This document shows, one piece after another, positions 23,404-39,315 of a stretch of DNA of 64,000 nucleotides. The notes under the pieces are model-generated. The model saw only the letters and a list, made by a program, of their open reading frames with translations. It did not search any database and was not told the origin of the DNA. Position 1 is the first letter of the stretch; each line of letters opens with the position of its first letter. The position numbers and the translations under genes were made by a program. The DNA is from Camarhynchus parvulus (taxonomy: Eukaryota; Chordata; Aves; Passeriformes; Thraupidae), in the NCBI RefSeq assembly GCF_901933205.1, contig NC_044584.1, positions 9,217,001 through 9,281,000 on the forward strand, written 5' to 3'.

Positions 23404-24026
23404 CCCCCCGCATCCACAGCCCCGGGGGTAAAGCTGCCCCGGCGTTCTGGGCTCCTAACGGAGCGGTCATAACCCTGCTGGGGGAAATAAAGAGGGTTTG
23501 GGGCTGTTCTCCCCCAAGTCATCAAAGTTCCCTTCGGGGAACTCACTTCTCTTCGGGGGAGCTCTGCCCGCTCCCCCCCCTGCTTCCCCGGGGTAGCCAA
23601 GGGTCGCTGGTTGGAAAGGGAGAGATGCTAAAATTGCCCGAAAATCTCTGTAGCAAGAAGCTGGGCTTCTAGTGACAGGAGCGAGTCCCCACGGGGACAG
23701 CAAAGCAAGGCATTATGCCGTCATTTAATAGTGCTTTTGAAACTCCTTGCCTCGTGGGTTAATTTCACCGATTTGTGTGGTTTTTTTTCAAAGATTGATC
23801 ACAATCTAGAAGTTTAAATCCCGTTTGTGTACTTGGTGGGATGTTGATGATACAGAGATGACACAGTTTAGCATTTCCACGTACAACCCCAGAACATTAA
23901 ATGTTCAAATTGAATAGGTCCTCAGTGGCAACAGGCAATACTAAAATGTCTTTGCTCTTCAGATGTCTCTGACAAAGGATTTGGGATCTGTCTCTTATCT
24001 CTTTCTTGCACCATTTTCTTACCTAG

Positions 24027-24231
24027 GTCGTGTTTTCTGTTTACAAGCCTGAAGATGGCTGCTGCTGCTTCCTGCAATGTGGAAGAAGATGAGAGCCTGA
24101 AGGGATGTGAACTCTATGTTCAGAAACACAACATCCAACAGATTCTAAAAGAATGCATTGTAAACCTCTGTATAGCAAAGCCAGACCGACCCATGAAGTT
24201 CCTCAGAGAACACTTTGAAAAATTAGAAAAG
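24027..24231 (+). CDS. PRKAR1B: PRKAR1B exon 2 with start codon (coding 24055-24231, residues 1-59)
   Basis: The acceptor cttacctag is followed by 28 bp of leader and ATG at 24055 in good context (AAG before, G after). The product [20 protein letters not shown], then [20 protein letters not shown] and [19 protein letters not shown], is the dimerisation/docking domain. Cys18 and Cys39 match the pair that forms intersubunit disulfides in RI subunits (family knowledge). The exon ends at a Lys codon before donor gtcagt, phase 0. The first nine residues differ from human RI-beta, as expected for this variable tip. Confidence 0.97.
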
Positions 24232-25130
24232 GTCAGTGATTTTCAGGTGCCTTTACGTTTTCCATTTATAAAATGAAAAAGATTGTTTGAAGATTTCAAA
24301 TGTTTTGGTACTTTTTTTGTCTTTTTTTAAATGACCACACAACTGTGAAAATGTAAACTGTTAAGAGAAAAAAGCCCCAAGCCTTCATTTGTGGATGTCT
24401 ACTATAATATTAGCTATAGTTTAGAAATTTTAGTGCATAGCACCAAGATTATAATATCTCATCAAACTGCATTTGTTAAAAATGACCCATATTGGTTGTG
24501 AGGCATGGTACCCTGAACTTTCATCTCTTGGAAGAACCTGCCTATGGCTGCAAAAAATGTTGTTTATTCCAGTGTCATGTGACGGGGTTTTCCCTTCCCC
24601 TAAAACTGACCAAAATCAGGGAACCAGCAAGTTCTCAAAATCCTTGAACAGTTTGCTATTGAATTTCACTGCTCTCTCCTGTCTGCAGTGCCTGTCCCAG
24701 GATCCTCTGACAGGGGATGCATTAAGAGAGACCTCACTCACTGTGACTGCCTTCAAAAGCAGTGTAGAGAGGGGGAAACATTTCAGAGCATTCCCAGACA
24801 AATTCTCTCTAAAGCCTAGGGGTGTCTTTGCAGGAAGAGCACGTTGTGTGAGCAAGTGTTGTTGTAGGCTTGAGAGATAAGGTTCAGTAGTTTCTTCCTT
24901 CAGCAGTGGATAATACATAAGGCTGATATATCACCAGTGATGTAAAACATTTAATGCATCTCACTTTCTGCTTTGCAGATTCGTTTTTCTATAGGTGAGT
25001 ATATGCCAAATTCATGTAGTTTTAAAAAAATGCAAACATTGCATTTCGATGGCAGCCTGGGACATCAGAGAGGGGTACAAAGTACAAGGTGGCTTGTAAT
25101 TGTATTTGATTATTGTGAAAAAGAAACAGT

Positions 25131-25210
25131 CTCTTAATTCTGTATATTCTGAACTTCTGACAGCCAAGACCTCTTAATTCTGTATATTCTGAACTTCTGA
25201 CAGCCAAGAC
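25131..25210. repeat. Exact tandem duplication, 40 bp x 2
   Basis: The unit starting ctcttaattctgtatattct and ending cagccaagac occurs at 25131-25170 and again at 25171-25210 with no difference. Confidence 0.97.
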
Positions 25211-27663
25211 CTATTTTGAGAGAATCAAAATTGTTGAATTTCATTACTGTGTTGTGAATTATTATCTGTCGTAACATGTGGAATTTTGGGCTTTTTGGAA
25301 AGAAGGATAAACACCATTCTTGAAAGAAAACCCATTAAAATATGCTGTGGTATTATGGGATATGTTCCATTGCTGGAGGGATTTCTTGAGGAGTTGTACT
25401 GGGGGAGTTTGGTCATCATCATTTGTTGGTGTTAACACAGCACACACACCTGAGACAGGAGGGCAGCTCCCACCCTTGAGAAATGACATTTTCTTTCATG
25501 TGATCTCCCCTTATTTCCCAAAGAACAGCAGATGCCAGAATTGTGTAGGACATCAATCAGGATGCCAGCACAGGAGCTGATGGATATCACTTGTCTCAAA
25601 ATGGAAGATGATTTAGAAACATCAAGGCATCAACTGCAGGGAATATTGTGCTTGCTGTGGGAGGACACAATCTTGGCACTGCCTCTCTAGAGCAGCCTGG
25701 GGGCTGAGCCTGCTGAGCCTGGAGGCTTTAGGCTCCTTCTGGAGGTTTCCAGCACTGTAATTCTTGTTCCTACAGCAGTTTGACTCCCTTGTTGCCCAAA
25801 CCTCTCCAAGGACTTCCTTGGGATAAATTGTACTGTGAAGGATTTTCTGCTGTAGAATAATATTTTGACTTAGTTGGTTGTGTGAGAGCAGTTGAAAGGA
25901 AGACTTCTAAAGATAGAAAAAAACTTTCAGTAAGTTTTATCCTGTTTTTATACACTTGTCATATACAGGTAATTTGAAGAATCCTAATGGAATTGTGAAT
26001 TTAGCAATTGTTCATTAGGTTTTTGTAAATGTGCAATGCTGACATGGCACATTCACTTTAATTTGGTCCTTCAATTTGGTCCTGTGGAGGGAGAGGAGTG
26101 AAAATCTTTGTGTTAATAATGATTTTCTAAACAAAGTAATGCATTTTTCACCTAAGTGTGGTATTGTGGGGTTATTTTCCAAACTCATTCAGATAAACAA
26201 CACATTCCACTGAAGAGAGCAGGAGAAGAACAGTTTATCTGTCAGAAACACGTGTGGGAAGTTTAGAGATGAAGTGTAGGATATTTTTCAAGTGGTTAAA
26301 AAATGAGCTTGTGGAAAACAAGTGGAGCTTGATCCACATCCAGGTACTGGAGCTACCACAGAAGTAAATAAAAAAAAGTATGTTTAATTTTGCTAATTTT
26401 TAACTCAATTTCATAAAATCAACCATAAAAGTAAGATTTATTGTGATATGCAAGATCAGAGAGGATCATAAGTGTTTCTCACTTTCTGATGACATCAGAG
26501 TTGGGTCCATTGCCTTCAGCCTGCTGCTGGATGACAATGGGCCAGGGAATAACCCTGACCCCAGCACACCCGCTGTCCCCAGGTGTCACTCCTAGGTGTC
26601 ACACACCAGGAGCAGGTTTGTTCTGGCAGGAATTGGTGTTTGGAGCACTGAGAGCAGAGCCAGCAGTGAGGTAATGCTCAGGGGATGTGGGCTCAGCTCT
26701 GAGGCTGGGCCACTCTTCACTCACAGCATGGCCTGAGAGGGCTGTAAAGGGAGAACATGAATAAAAACTTCTGAATAAAGTACTGGAGACTGAGGTTTGA
26801 TGTTTGATGTTTGATTCTGAAGGAGTGCCAGTGTTAGAAAGAACACTCCCCCCAAAGCCTTTCTAACTGCAGCTTATTTGTATGAAGTACAATGTCAAAA
26901 ACCATTACTCTTGAAAATAATTGTGGGAAAACTTTAATGTACATTTTTCTGTTCATTTAATACTGGCAGGACCTGCTTAAGTTGCCAGTAATTGCTGGGA
27001 ATCAGCCTATGTTTCTATATTCTGAAATTTGTAAGTCACTTTTATATGCTGTGACCTTATGGACTTCAAGATGACATCTACTCTGATCACATTAACAGTT
27101 ACTTTGTAAAAATCTACAGCATGCCCTTGAGCACAGAAAATAGTTGAAAACAGTTTAGAGACTTTAGATTTTAAAACCTGTGATATTTCCTTTGAACACT
27201 TTATTTTACATTTCCCTCTGACTGCGTAGATCTTGGTGGATGGAGTGAGGAAAGTCTTTCCCTTAGGGATTGTAATTGGTTTTTTTTGGAGTGAGGGAAT
27301 AGATGTTAGCTAAGAAACTGTGGCATTATTTTAACAGCTGTAATGTAGTCCTGTTTACTTGAGGACTATAGGAGACATAGCAGAAAAAAACAGGGAACCC
27401 ATATTTTATCTCTGGTTCTTACTTTATGTGAAAAAGCCAATTACTGAAAAATTACAGGCAATGCTTTGTATTTTTAGCCATACTGAGACTGCAAAAATTT
27501 CATAGTGTCAGGCTGTTTAGTGCCATGATTATGTGATCAAAGGTGGAGTTGTCTTGCCAGGCTAAGCTCAGCTGTTCCACAGCAGAGAATTTGAATGAAG
27601 AATAGAACTAATGAAAAAAATGGCACCAAAGAGGAGGAAGCAGCAGGAAACCGCAGGATGTGT

Positions 27664-27692
27664 TTAAAATGGCTTTGCTGAAGCCATTTTAA
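27664..27692. repeat. Perfect inverted repeat, 12-bp arms, 5-bp loop
   Basis: The arm ttaaaatggctt (27664-27675) and its exact reverse complement aagccattttaa (27681-27692) flank the loop tgctg. The arms contain AAAATGGC, which resembles a YY1 core. Confidence 0.9.
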
Positions 27693-27869
27693 TGTGGGGT
27701 ATTTTAGAGCAGGGCTGTGCTGGCTGAGCTGGGCTTTGCTGGTGCCTTCTGGAGCTGAGCTCTCTCCAGGCTCCTCTGTCGCCCTCAGCACGAGCAGAAA
27801 ACATTATTTTACTCTAATAAATCACCGCCAGCGGCTCAGCAGTGTAGTTTGGGATGCAGGCTGGTGCCG

Positions 27870-28045
27870 CATCCTCACGGGGCCGTCGGAAAGGGAATTT
27901 TTGGGCAAAATTGGGAAAATCCAAATTTGGAGCGCGAAGCCCGCGGGTCAACAGCGCTGCCCGCGCGGCGCCCCCTGGCGGTGCCGGGCGGAACTGCAGC
28001 CGGGCGTGCCGGGCCCTGCCCTGTGCGATAAACCGAAATGCAAAT
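27870..28045. promoter_or_regulatory. Isolated CpG-rich patch with CTCF-like site
   Basis: A short GC- and CpG-rich island interrupts AT-rich intron 2. It contains gcgccccctggcgg (27968-27981), which matches the core of the CTCF motif in reverse orientation. This could be an insulator or a minor promoter. The claim rests on motif match only. Confidence 0.55.
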
Positions 28046-30629
28046 ATATTTATTTCTGTTAGCAAAATACTCTTTATTTACTTACCACGGGGAGTTCGCA
28101 CCCAAACGTACCCGAGTATCTAAGTTTGAGCGCCAGGCTTTTCTTCTGCGACAGTATTCCCTCCCAGTATTTGTGTTTTATCACAGAAAGGAATCCTTCA
28201 GTCAATGATTCCCACCAGAACGTGTCTAAACCAATTAAATTCATTCTTAACAGTACGGGTTATTATTATGCAAAGTATAACTCACTGCTTTCAGATAAGA
28301 TGGGGAGAGGTTATGGATTTGAAGCAAAATCACACAGAGAAAAAAAACTATAGAAAAAAATGCATTAACTAAGCAGTTTTATAAAGCCTAATAATAATAT
28401 TGTTCAAAGCTTGCCAAGCAGTTGGGTGGTATCTCCGTGGTGGTCAGAAATGTTGGTAAAGCATGCAGGAACGTACCTGAGGTGCTGATAGAAGCACAGC
28501 AGTGGGAGCAGCAGGTGCCCTGGCTGTGTGACTGCACTTTTGAGCAGGCTTGGGCAGCCTCTGTCCTGCCTCTCCCCTGGGATCAGCACTGGGAAGAGCT
28601 GGAGGAAAAGCAGCTCAGGTGGGACCTCTGGGATTGCCAGAGCCAGCCCCAGGCAGTGCTGTGAGAGGTGACAGTTTTCTTGGAAGATGTAAAGAAAAAC
28701 AAGGTGAATTTTTACAGCCATCCCCAGGCAAACTTTCCTACATGCAGGGAAGGGTGCAGGATGAAGGGAATAAGAGCAGAAAGAGAAAAAAAAGCTTTTT
28801 CACCAAGAAATAAAATTATTTATAAGCAAACTCATGCTGTTATGAGCTTGTGTGGAGCATATTGGAGCTGAGCTCCCTGTTTACTGTGTGTGTCCACAAA
28901 TGTGAGTGGCTTCCCCAGTCTCAAAGGCAAAACCTAACAAAACCAGAGTGCAGTGATGGAACATGGAAGATGTCTTTGTTTCACATCTCAAACTGCCTTG
29001 TTTTACATTCATCAAGTTACTTAATCCACTTTCATGTGGGCTTGTCTCTTCTTACACAAGCTATGCGTGCATACATTGTTGTTTGGCTGGATTTTAAGAA
29101 TCAGAAGTGTTGGCTATGATTCTCTTTGATTATATAAGCTTTTAAGCATCAAAAATAGGGTCTGTGTTTTGTAACACATAACCTCTCACTTTGCTGTGAG
29201 GCAAAGAAAGCAGGGAAGAGGTGGTGATGGGTTGGGATGCTGAAGACACTGGTGGGGGGAAGACAAGAAGTGTGAACAAGCTGCAGGAGGTAAAACAATG
29301 GCAGTAAAGGGTCTGAGGAAGGTCAGCCATGCAGCTGGAGTGTCATCAGAGCAGGTGGATTTTTGGCAGGAGATTTTTGCCTAGACTGGAAATTGGGAAT
29401 GAGCAGAGATGCAGAGAGGCGATGGGGGATGCAGAAATAGTAATCAAAGGGGAGGATAGCTATGGAGGGGGTAAATACCTTGGTAGGATGGTAGGGAGTG
29501 TATTTAAAGATATTTCTTAGAATTGCTGTAGAAGAAAAGTAGAATGGAGCAGGGGGAAGGCAGTGGAACAATAATTGGGATTGTGTGAATAACAAGGCTG
29601 AATTGATCACAAAGATTGTCTGTCCTGGCAAAGATAAGACTGGAAAGAACATTAAGATCTCCCAGATTTTTCCTGCTTTTAGTGATGGCATCAGTCAGTC
29701 CCATGCTTCCAGCAAAATGAAGTGCTTTGCCTTTGGCTTTTATTGGTTGCTGTAAATCATCAGCCCCAAGGAGTGGTGAGGGGTGTTAGAAACCCTCCAG
29801 GATTGATAGAGCATCTCCTCTGGGTCAATTCCAGGGCAAAGAGAGATTAGTTACCTGTGCATGAACCTTCCTGCATATTTTCTGTGAATATTCCAGGTCT
29901 GTCAGGCAGAAAAGTTTATGAATGTGCTTGAGGGGAAAAAAAACCCCCAAACATTTAGCGTGTACTTGGTGGTGTTGTTTTTGAGTGCAATGTATACATT
30001 GTAGGAAGCAGAGCAGAGGTACTGAGCTTTGATATCAAATGTCTGACTTGCTTTTAAAAGCCTTTTTGGGGTGTTGTTGTAAGGCTGCACAGTGATTTGG
30101 AGCCCCCTTGGGTGCTTTCCTTCCTTCAGCTCATCTGAGTTTTCAGGTAGTGACAAAGCCTGAAGGGAGAGACTGGGAGAGGAAGGGAATTTCTGTTCAG
30201 AGATGCTCCAGCTGATAGGGGAGAAAGCTTCTGGGCCAGGAAGTGTGTGTGTGTGCTCTTAAGCAGTGATCTGAAAGGAAGGGTAAACCTCAAAACTGTC
30301 TCAGCATTGTGGCTGCTTCACTTGCAATGCTTAAACTCATTAAAAGTTCATGGAAGCATTATCTGAGGGAGATGCTGAGGACAATATGCTAAATTCCTGT
30401 GGTTTATTCCTCAGCCTCTTGTAGCTGAAAGTGGACATGCAATGGATAAATTGGTTGCTGCAATTGTATTTATTGGTTCTTTAGATTTGAGGCAATGATC
30501 AAAGGCAGTTCCACTGCCTTGCTGTTGTGCCTTCCGTGTGTTTTCTCATTTGGAGGTGGACACAACTGGGCAATAGGATTATGAATTATCAGTGCCATCC
30601 AAAGAGAGAGAGAAGGAGAGAGCTATCAC

Positions 30630-30647
30630 TTGTTGTCATGACAACAA
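30630..30647. promoter_or_regulatory. Perfect 18-bp palindrome matching an RFX X-box
   Basis: The sequence ttgttgtcatgacaacaa is its own reverse complement. Its core GTTGTC-AT-GACAAC (30632-30645) fits the X-box pattern RYYNYY-N(1-3)-RRNRAC bound by RFX factors. Confidence 0.55.
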
Positions 30648-33600
30648 AAGATGATGAGGTGTTTACTTGAAGCTGAGCTCTGCACAAGGATTCACATCAA
30701 GCTGCATCTGAGGATTGGTGTTTGGAGAACTCCTCTTGAGACAGCTCATTCCTCCTTCCAGACACTGGCTGCATTTGTGCAGCTTTACCCCAGGATATGT
30801 GGAAGACATCTCTCTGAAAGCTCAGCCCGGGACAGAGCAAAGGCTTTGTTTGCAAAAGGCAGGCTGTAGTTCAGGAATGGGGATCCTTCCCAGCCTGCAG
30901 CTATGGAAAACCAGCCAGTCCAGAGCCTGCTGTTTGTAGAAAAGGAGTTTGTAGTGAAGAGACTTCCTTTTAAAATGAATCACACAGTAACTCACTTTTA
31001 TAATCCTTTCAAATCTTCTTGGCTTCTAAAAGTATTTGAGTTTAAGAGCATGCTTTGTAGAATTAATTTTATCTCACTGAGCTTCCTTTTGTATATAAAT
31101 CTGTGCTGGGGTGGGGGAGATATTGTTTATTAATTCCTTGGAAGTGGCTTTTATGCAATGTGTACTGAAGAGAGAAGAGTGTATTTTATATTAAATGTGG
31201 CAAACTACTACTCTGCTCTCTGAGTAAATATGCTCTGGATAAAAAGAACTGTGTAAGTGCTGCACACTATTTCTCAACTGCCCTCTTGTTGTACTTGCCT
31301 TTTAGTTAAATTTTAGCTGCAATTCTTCAGAAAGGTCTTTACTGCCTTTCAGTTAAACCCATGAAGAAGGTGAATTTAGTTGTGTTCATTTAATATAGTC
31401 AGAGACCATTAACACTATCAGAGATAGGCAGTCAGTAATGTTATTTGAAATTCTTCAGTCACAGCTTTTGTTTTTAAACACTAGATATTAAATATAATTG
31501 TAATATATAGCACATATTTGTACTTGGAATATTTTGCTTGATTGTATTTTAGGAATCTCGAGACAGAGGGGAGTAAGGAAGAAGTTCATGAGAATGCTGA
31601 AATAGGATTTGCAGTTCTTACACTGTAGGAAAATCTAGCTGAGTAATTCTTTGCATAGCTAGTGCTGCTATTTGAATGTGAAATTAAAATTTTCAGTAAG
31701 GATTTAATACATCTGAAATCCTGTTTTTTTGGTTACAGCACCGAGGTAAACTGTGTTGTGGCCTGGGATTTTCGGGGTTGTAAGCCAAATTTAAACCCCA
31801 ATTGATCTCAGAAAGAAGGTGGCACTTTTTGAGTCAGGTCAAGATCTTGAAAAGTCAGATCTTTAGCCAGCCCTCTACATTTTACCTCTGATCTTGTCCC
31901 CTAAATATTTCAGTAATGCCTTCTTTAAAACAAGAATGTGTGACTTGTTACTTTGACTCATGCAGCATGGGAAATACAGCTCAGTTATTTATTTCAAGTA
32001 GCAATAGTGCATCAAAGACTGGTGTCAGAGGTTAATGAGAAGGGCAGTGCCAGTGATGGTGCAGAAATTGACTGGAATAAGACCAGAAAAGACAGGTGGC
32101 ATGACGGATTTGATGCAAACACCAATGGCAAAACATATATTAATCATCCCTTTTTCTTGCAAGCTTGAAAGGTGTGAGCCTGTGCCAGTTTTCTGTGCTG
32201 CCCTTTTCTGGTGCCATACCTGATGAGCTGTGGATCAGTCACTTCCTCTGTCAGTGGGACCAGCTGGTGACGTTGGGGATCTGCCACTCGTGCTGGTGCT
32301 CCCAGATGCTCCCTCCCCTTCTCACTCCCATCCTGGCTCTGAGTGGAAAATCTCACTGGAAATTTCCTGTAGGACAGAGGCCAGGTCCTGGCAGTTCATC
32401 CCTGTTGGAGGAATGTTGGTTTATGGGGTGTGCAGGGGGCTCAGCATTGCTTTCTTTTGGGGTAGCCTGCAGTGCTGCTGAGCTGAGTTGTCTGAAAACT
32501 CCTGGGGTTGTTGAGGGAGTCATGGGGTGGGTGATGGCTGCGTGCACATCCCTTGGCATGGCTCTGGGGCTGCCAGGCTCTGGGGTTTGCCTGCACAGAG
32601 GAGATGGCAGCACATGAAACTACTGCTGCAGCAGCCAGCTTGCCTCCTTACAGTGCAGTGCCCATGCTCTCTGGCTCCTGTACCAAGGAACAGAATTTAT
32701 GGTCCACCCCACCTCCAGTTCTCCCTGCCTTGGATCAGTGGAGATTGGGATGAGCCAGCCCCAAGGGGCAGTGAGTGTGCTGTGGCTGAGCATGCCAGGG
32801 CTGAGGAGGAGGGCTGGGTCTGAGCAGACAGCCCCTGTTCCTTTGACTGACAGACGTGGATGATGCAAAGGGAATTTTACTCATTTTTGCTCTCCCTTGG
32901 ATCTGAGGAAGCTGAGGGATAGAACGTGGGGCTCTGGGAAAATACTGTAATTATGGGTAATCTGGATTGTGTCTATCCTTTGGAAGTCAAATTCAGTGTA
33001 TGAATTGACAGTCTTGCAACTCTGACCTCCTTTCTTGAAGGTTTTCTGTGCTGTTCTCTACTTTTGTTACTCTCTCTTCGGGGATTCCCTTTCCTATTTT
33101 ATTCTCTGTTCCACAAGCATGAAATTTGTAGAATAACCTCCCTATTGGCCAGCTGGTGCTAGGCCAGCCACCATCTTTCATAGTCCTCTGGAGCCTACCT
33201 TGGATTCCATTTGCTTGGAAAGAGTCCCATTGGTTATAAATCAGTTGTATGGCAGAAATTCTGGAGTGGGGAGCATCTTTGTTGTTTGTGGTGATAGTAA
33301 GCTTGCACAACAGAGCAAGATGAAGAAACCAATCTAATGTATCAATGTGTGACTTCTGACAAATTATCTGTGCTAGAGACAGCGACGTGTACAAACCAAC
33401 AGAGAAAATTAACAGGGTGATGTTGGAGAGTAAGCAATGGAATTTTTACTTTCTCTGCAAAGATATGCCTGCCCTTTATAAACACTGGTGCCATGATGTG
33501 TAAGAAAGAGTTGAACAGGTGAAATGCCTGTACACACATTGTGGTTAATGCCATTCTCATTAAATCTGTAATTTTCGTTCAGCAGTGCAAACTGACCGTC

Positions 33601-33667
33601 ACCCAAACACAGACGTGGACGGGCTGCTGATAGCCATAAAAGAAGGGCACATTGACTATACCCATGA

Positions 33668-37808
<4,141 letters not shown>

Positions 37809-37899
37809 TAAATTTCATCTCAGGGTCCAGAACTGCTGTCTCTGATGCATTTGAGTCGCACCCTCAAACATGCTCATGGTATTCTGACAGAGGGTAAAA

Positions 37900-39315
37900 C
37901 CACAAGTTAAAAAAGGACAAGAACAGGTTAGAGTGTATTCAGACATATTTAATCTTTTCAGGACAGATGGGCCTGATAAACTTTATTCTAGATTACTTAA
38001 TTAGCTAAAGCAATCTCAGGAGCATTTGTCATTACTTCTGAAACTCAGGCAAGACAGGTCAAGTGCTGAATGAGTGGGAAAGAAAAAGCATAATGTCTGT
38101 AAAGAGATAAAAGGGAATGACAGGTAAATTGTTCTGTTCTTGGAAAAACTGGAGCAAACAAATTATGTATAAGCACCTGAAGGAGACCAAGGAGTTCAGT
38201 AACAGCCAATGTGACTTTTAAAGACTTGAAAATGTCTTTCCAGAACTGATAGCAAGCTGTACAGCTGGGGGAGGCACAAAGGAGGTCAAACAGCTCAACT
38301 TCCAGTAATGATTTTGACATTAATGTTTGTGATGGGTTCATAAAAAAAAGAGGGAAGTGTGTCTTTAGTGAAACCAATGTGGAATCTGTGCAACACTGGT
38401 GGAATTGTACCAAATATCAGGTATCACTGGTCCAGCACTCCAGTGGAAAGGTATATTATTGAAGAAGTTGTTCTGTTTTTCACCATTGTTGTCATCGGTG
38501 GCCTCAGTGGGACAGGTGATGAGTGTTGAATTTTTAGCTGACATGAAGAAGGGAAGGGCTGCTAAATCACTGGGAGACAAGGGTAGCATTCAGAATTATG
38601 CTGACAGCTTGAAGGAATGTTCTAGTAAAAGCAGGATGGATTGACACTGAGTCAAGTGCAGAGAAGTATTCCTTGGGCAGGAAAAGCACATTTATGACTA
38701 CAGGACAGTTCTGGTAATTCCTTGAAAAACTATGTGGAACTTATTGTGCCTCATGGTCTGAATAATAGTCACTAATGTAAAGCTTTTTTTTGAAAATACT
38801 AATGTTTTTCTGGGGTAACTAAACAGAACATGCAAGATGTCCCAGTGTTGGAAAGATTTCAGCTGGAACACAGTGTCCAGTTTGGGCACTGCACTTCAAG
38901 GAAGAACAGTTGGAGGAAATTCATGGAGGAGTGGTGGGAATGATCCAGACCTAGATAACATCACTTCTGAGGGCAGAATGGGATTGCTTGGCCTGCAGAA
39001 TAAAAGCTGGGGCAGAGGGATGCAATAATAGCTTAGAATTGCATGTGAATTATGCTATATGAGTGATAAACTGCTCTGTGGACCAGAGGGTAGAGAAAAT
39101 CAATTTTAAAAATTGTTTTCTCCAGTGAGAGAGAGTCAAGCCAGATCCAAGAGGAGGTCTCTGATTGCTTGGGTAGGTTGTGGTGCCTCTGCCACTTGAG
39201 GCCATTAAGGACAGGTTAGGCTGTGGTCTGCCAGGAATGGCAAGAGCAGCCCTGCCTGGCAGCAGATAAGGCTCACTGAGATCAGGAACTCCTCACCAAC
39301 CCCACTTCTCTGTGC
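37900..39315 (+). mobile_element. Old diverged CR1-type LINE copy
   Basis: Blocks along this stretch follow the order of the CR1 ORF2 3' part and 3' UTR. They include gctgacatgaagaagggaag with gacagcttgaaggaatgttc, then gtcaagtgcagagaag, cagtgtccagtttgggcact, ttgcttggcctgcagaataa and ggttgtggtgcctctgccac. Stops and gaps interrupt any reading frame. The left limit is uncertain and the assignment rests on remembered CR1 consensus. Confidence 0.65.

Larger units (their letters stand above)
22120..23460. promoter_or_regulatory. PRKAR1B: CpG island and promoter region of PRKAR1B
   Basis: CpG-dense sequence surrounds the likely first exon of PRKAR1B. Upstream of the exon 1 donor there is an ETS-like site (CACTTCCTG at 22562-22570) and a CRE half-site TGACG (22550-22554). 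Many GC boxes and CGG-rich stretches are also present. The region is broken by three minisatellite blocks. No TATA box is visible. Confidence 0.75.
22767..24026 (+). other. PRKAR1B: PRKAR1B intron 1
   Basis: This intron starts with a GGGACA stretch (22806-22885) and a 10-bp minisatellite (22971-23403), then becomes unique AT-richer sequence after about 23700. It ends in a pyrimidine-rich tract and acceptor ttacctag. Confidence 0.65.

Noticed and set aside
21897..23672. Very long open frames on both strands (up to about 590 codons) between the two genes
   Set aside because: They run through 10-bp, 20-bp and 24-bp GC-rich minisatellites that happen to lack stop codons in several frames on both strands. 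The predicted proteins are repetitive, unlike any family, and cross the PRKAR1B exon 1 donor.
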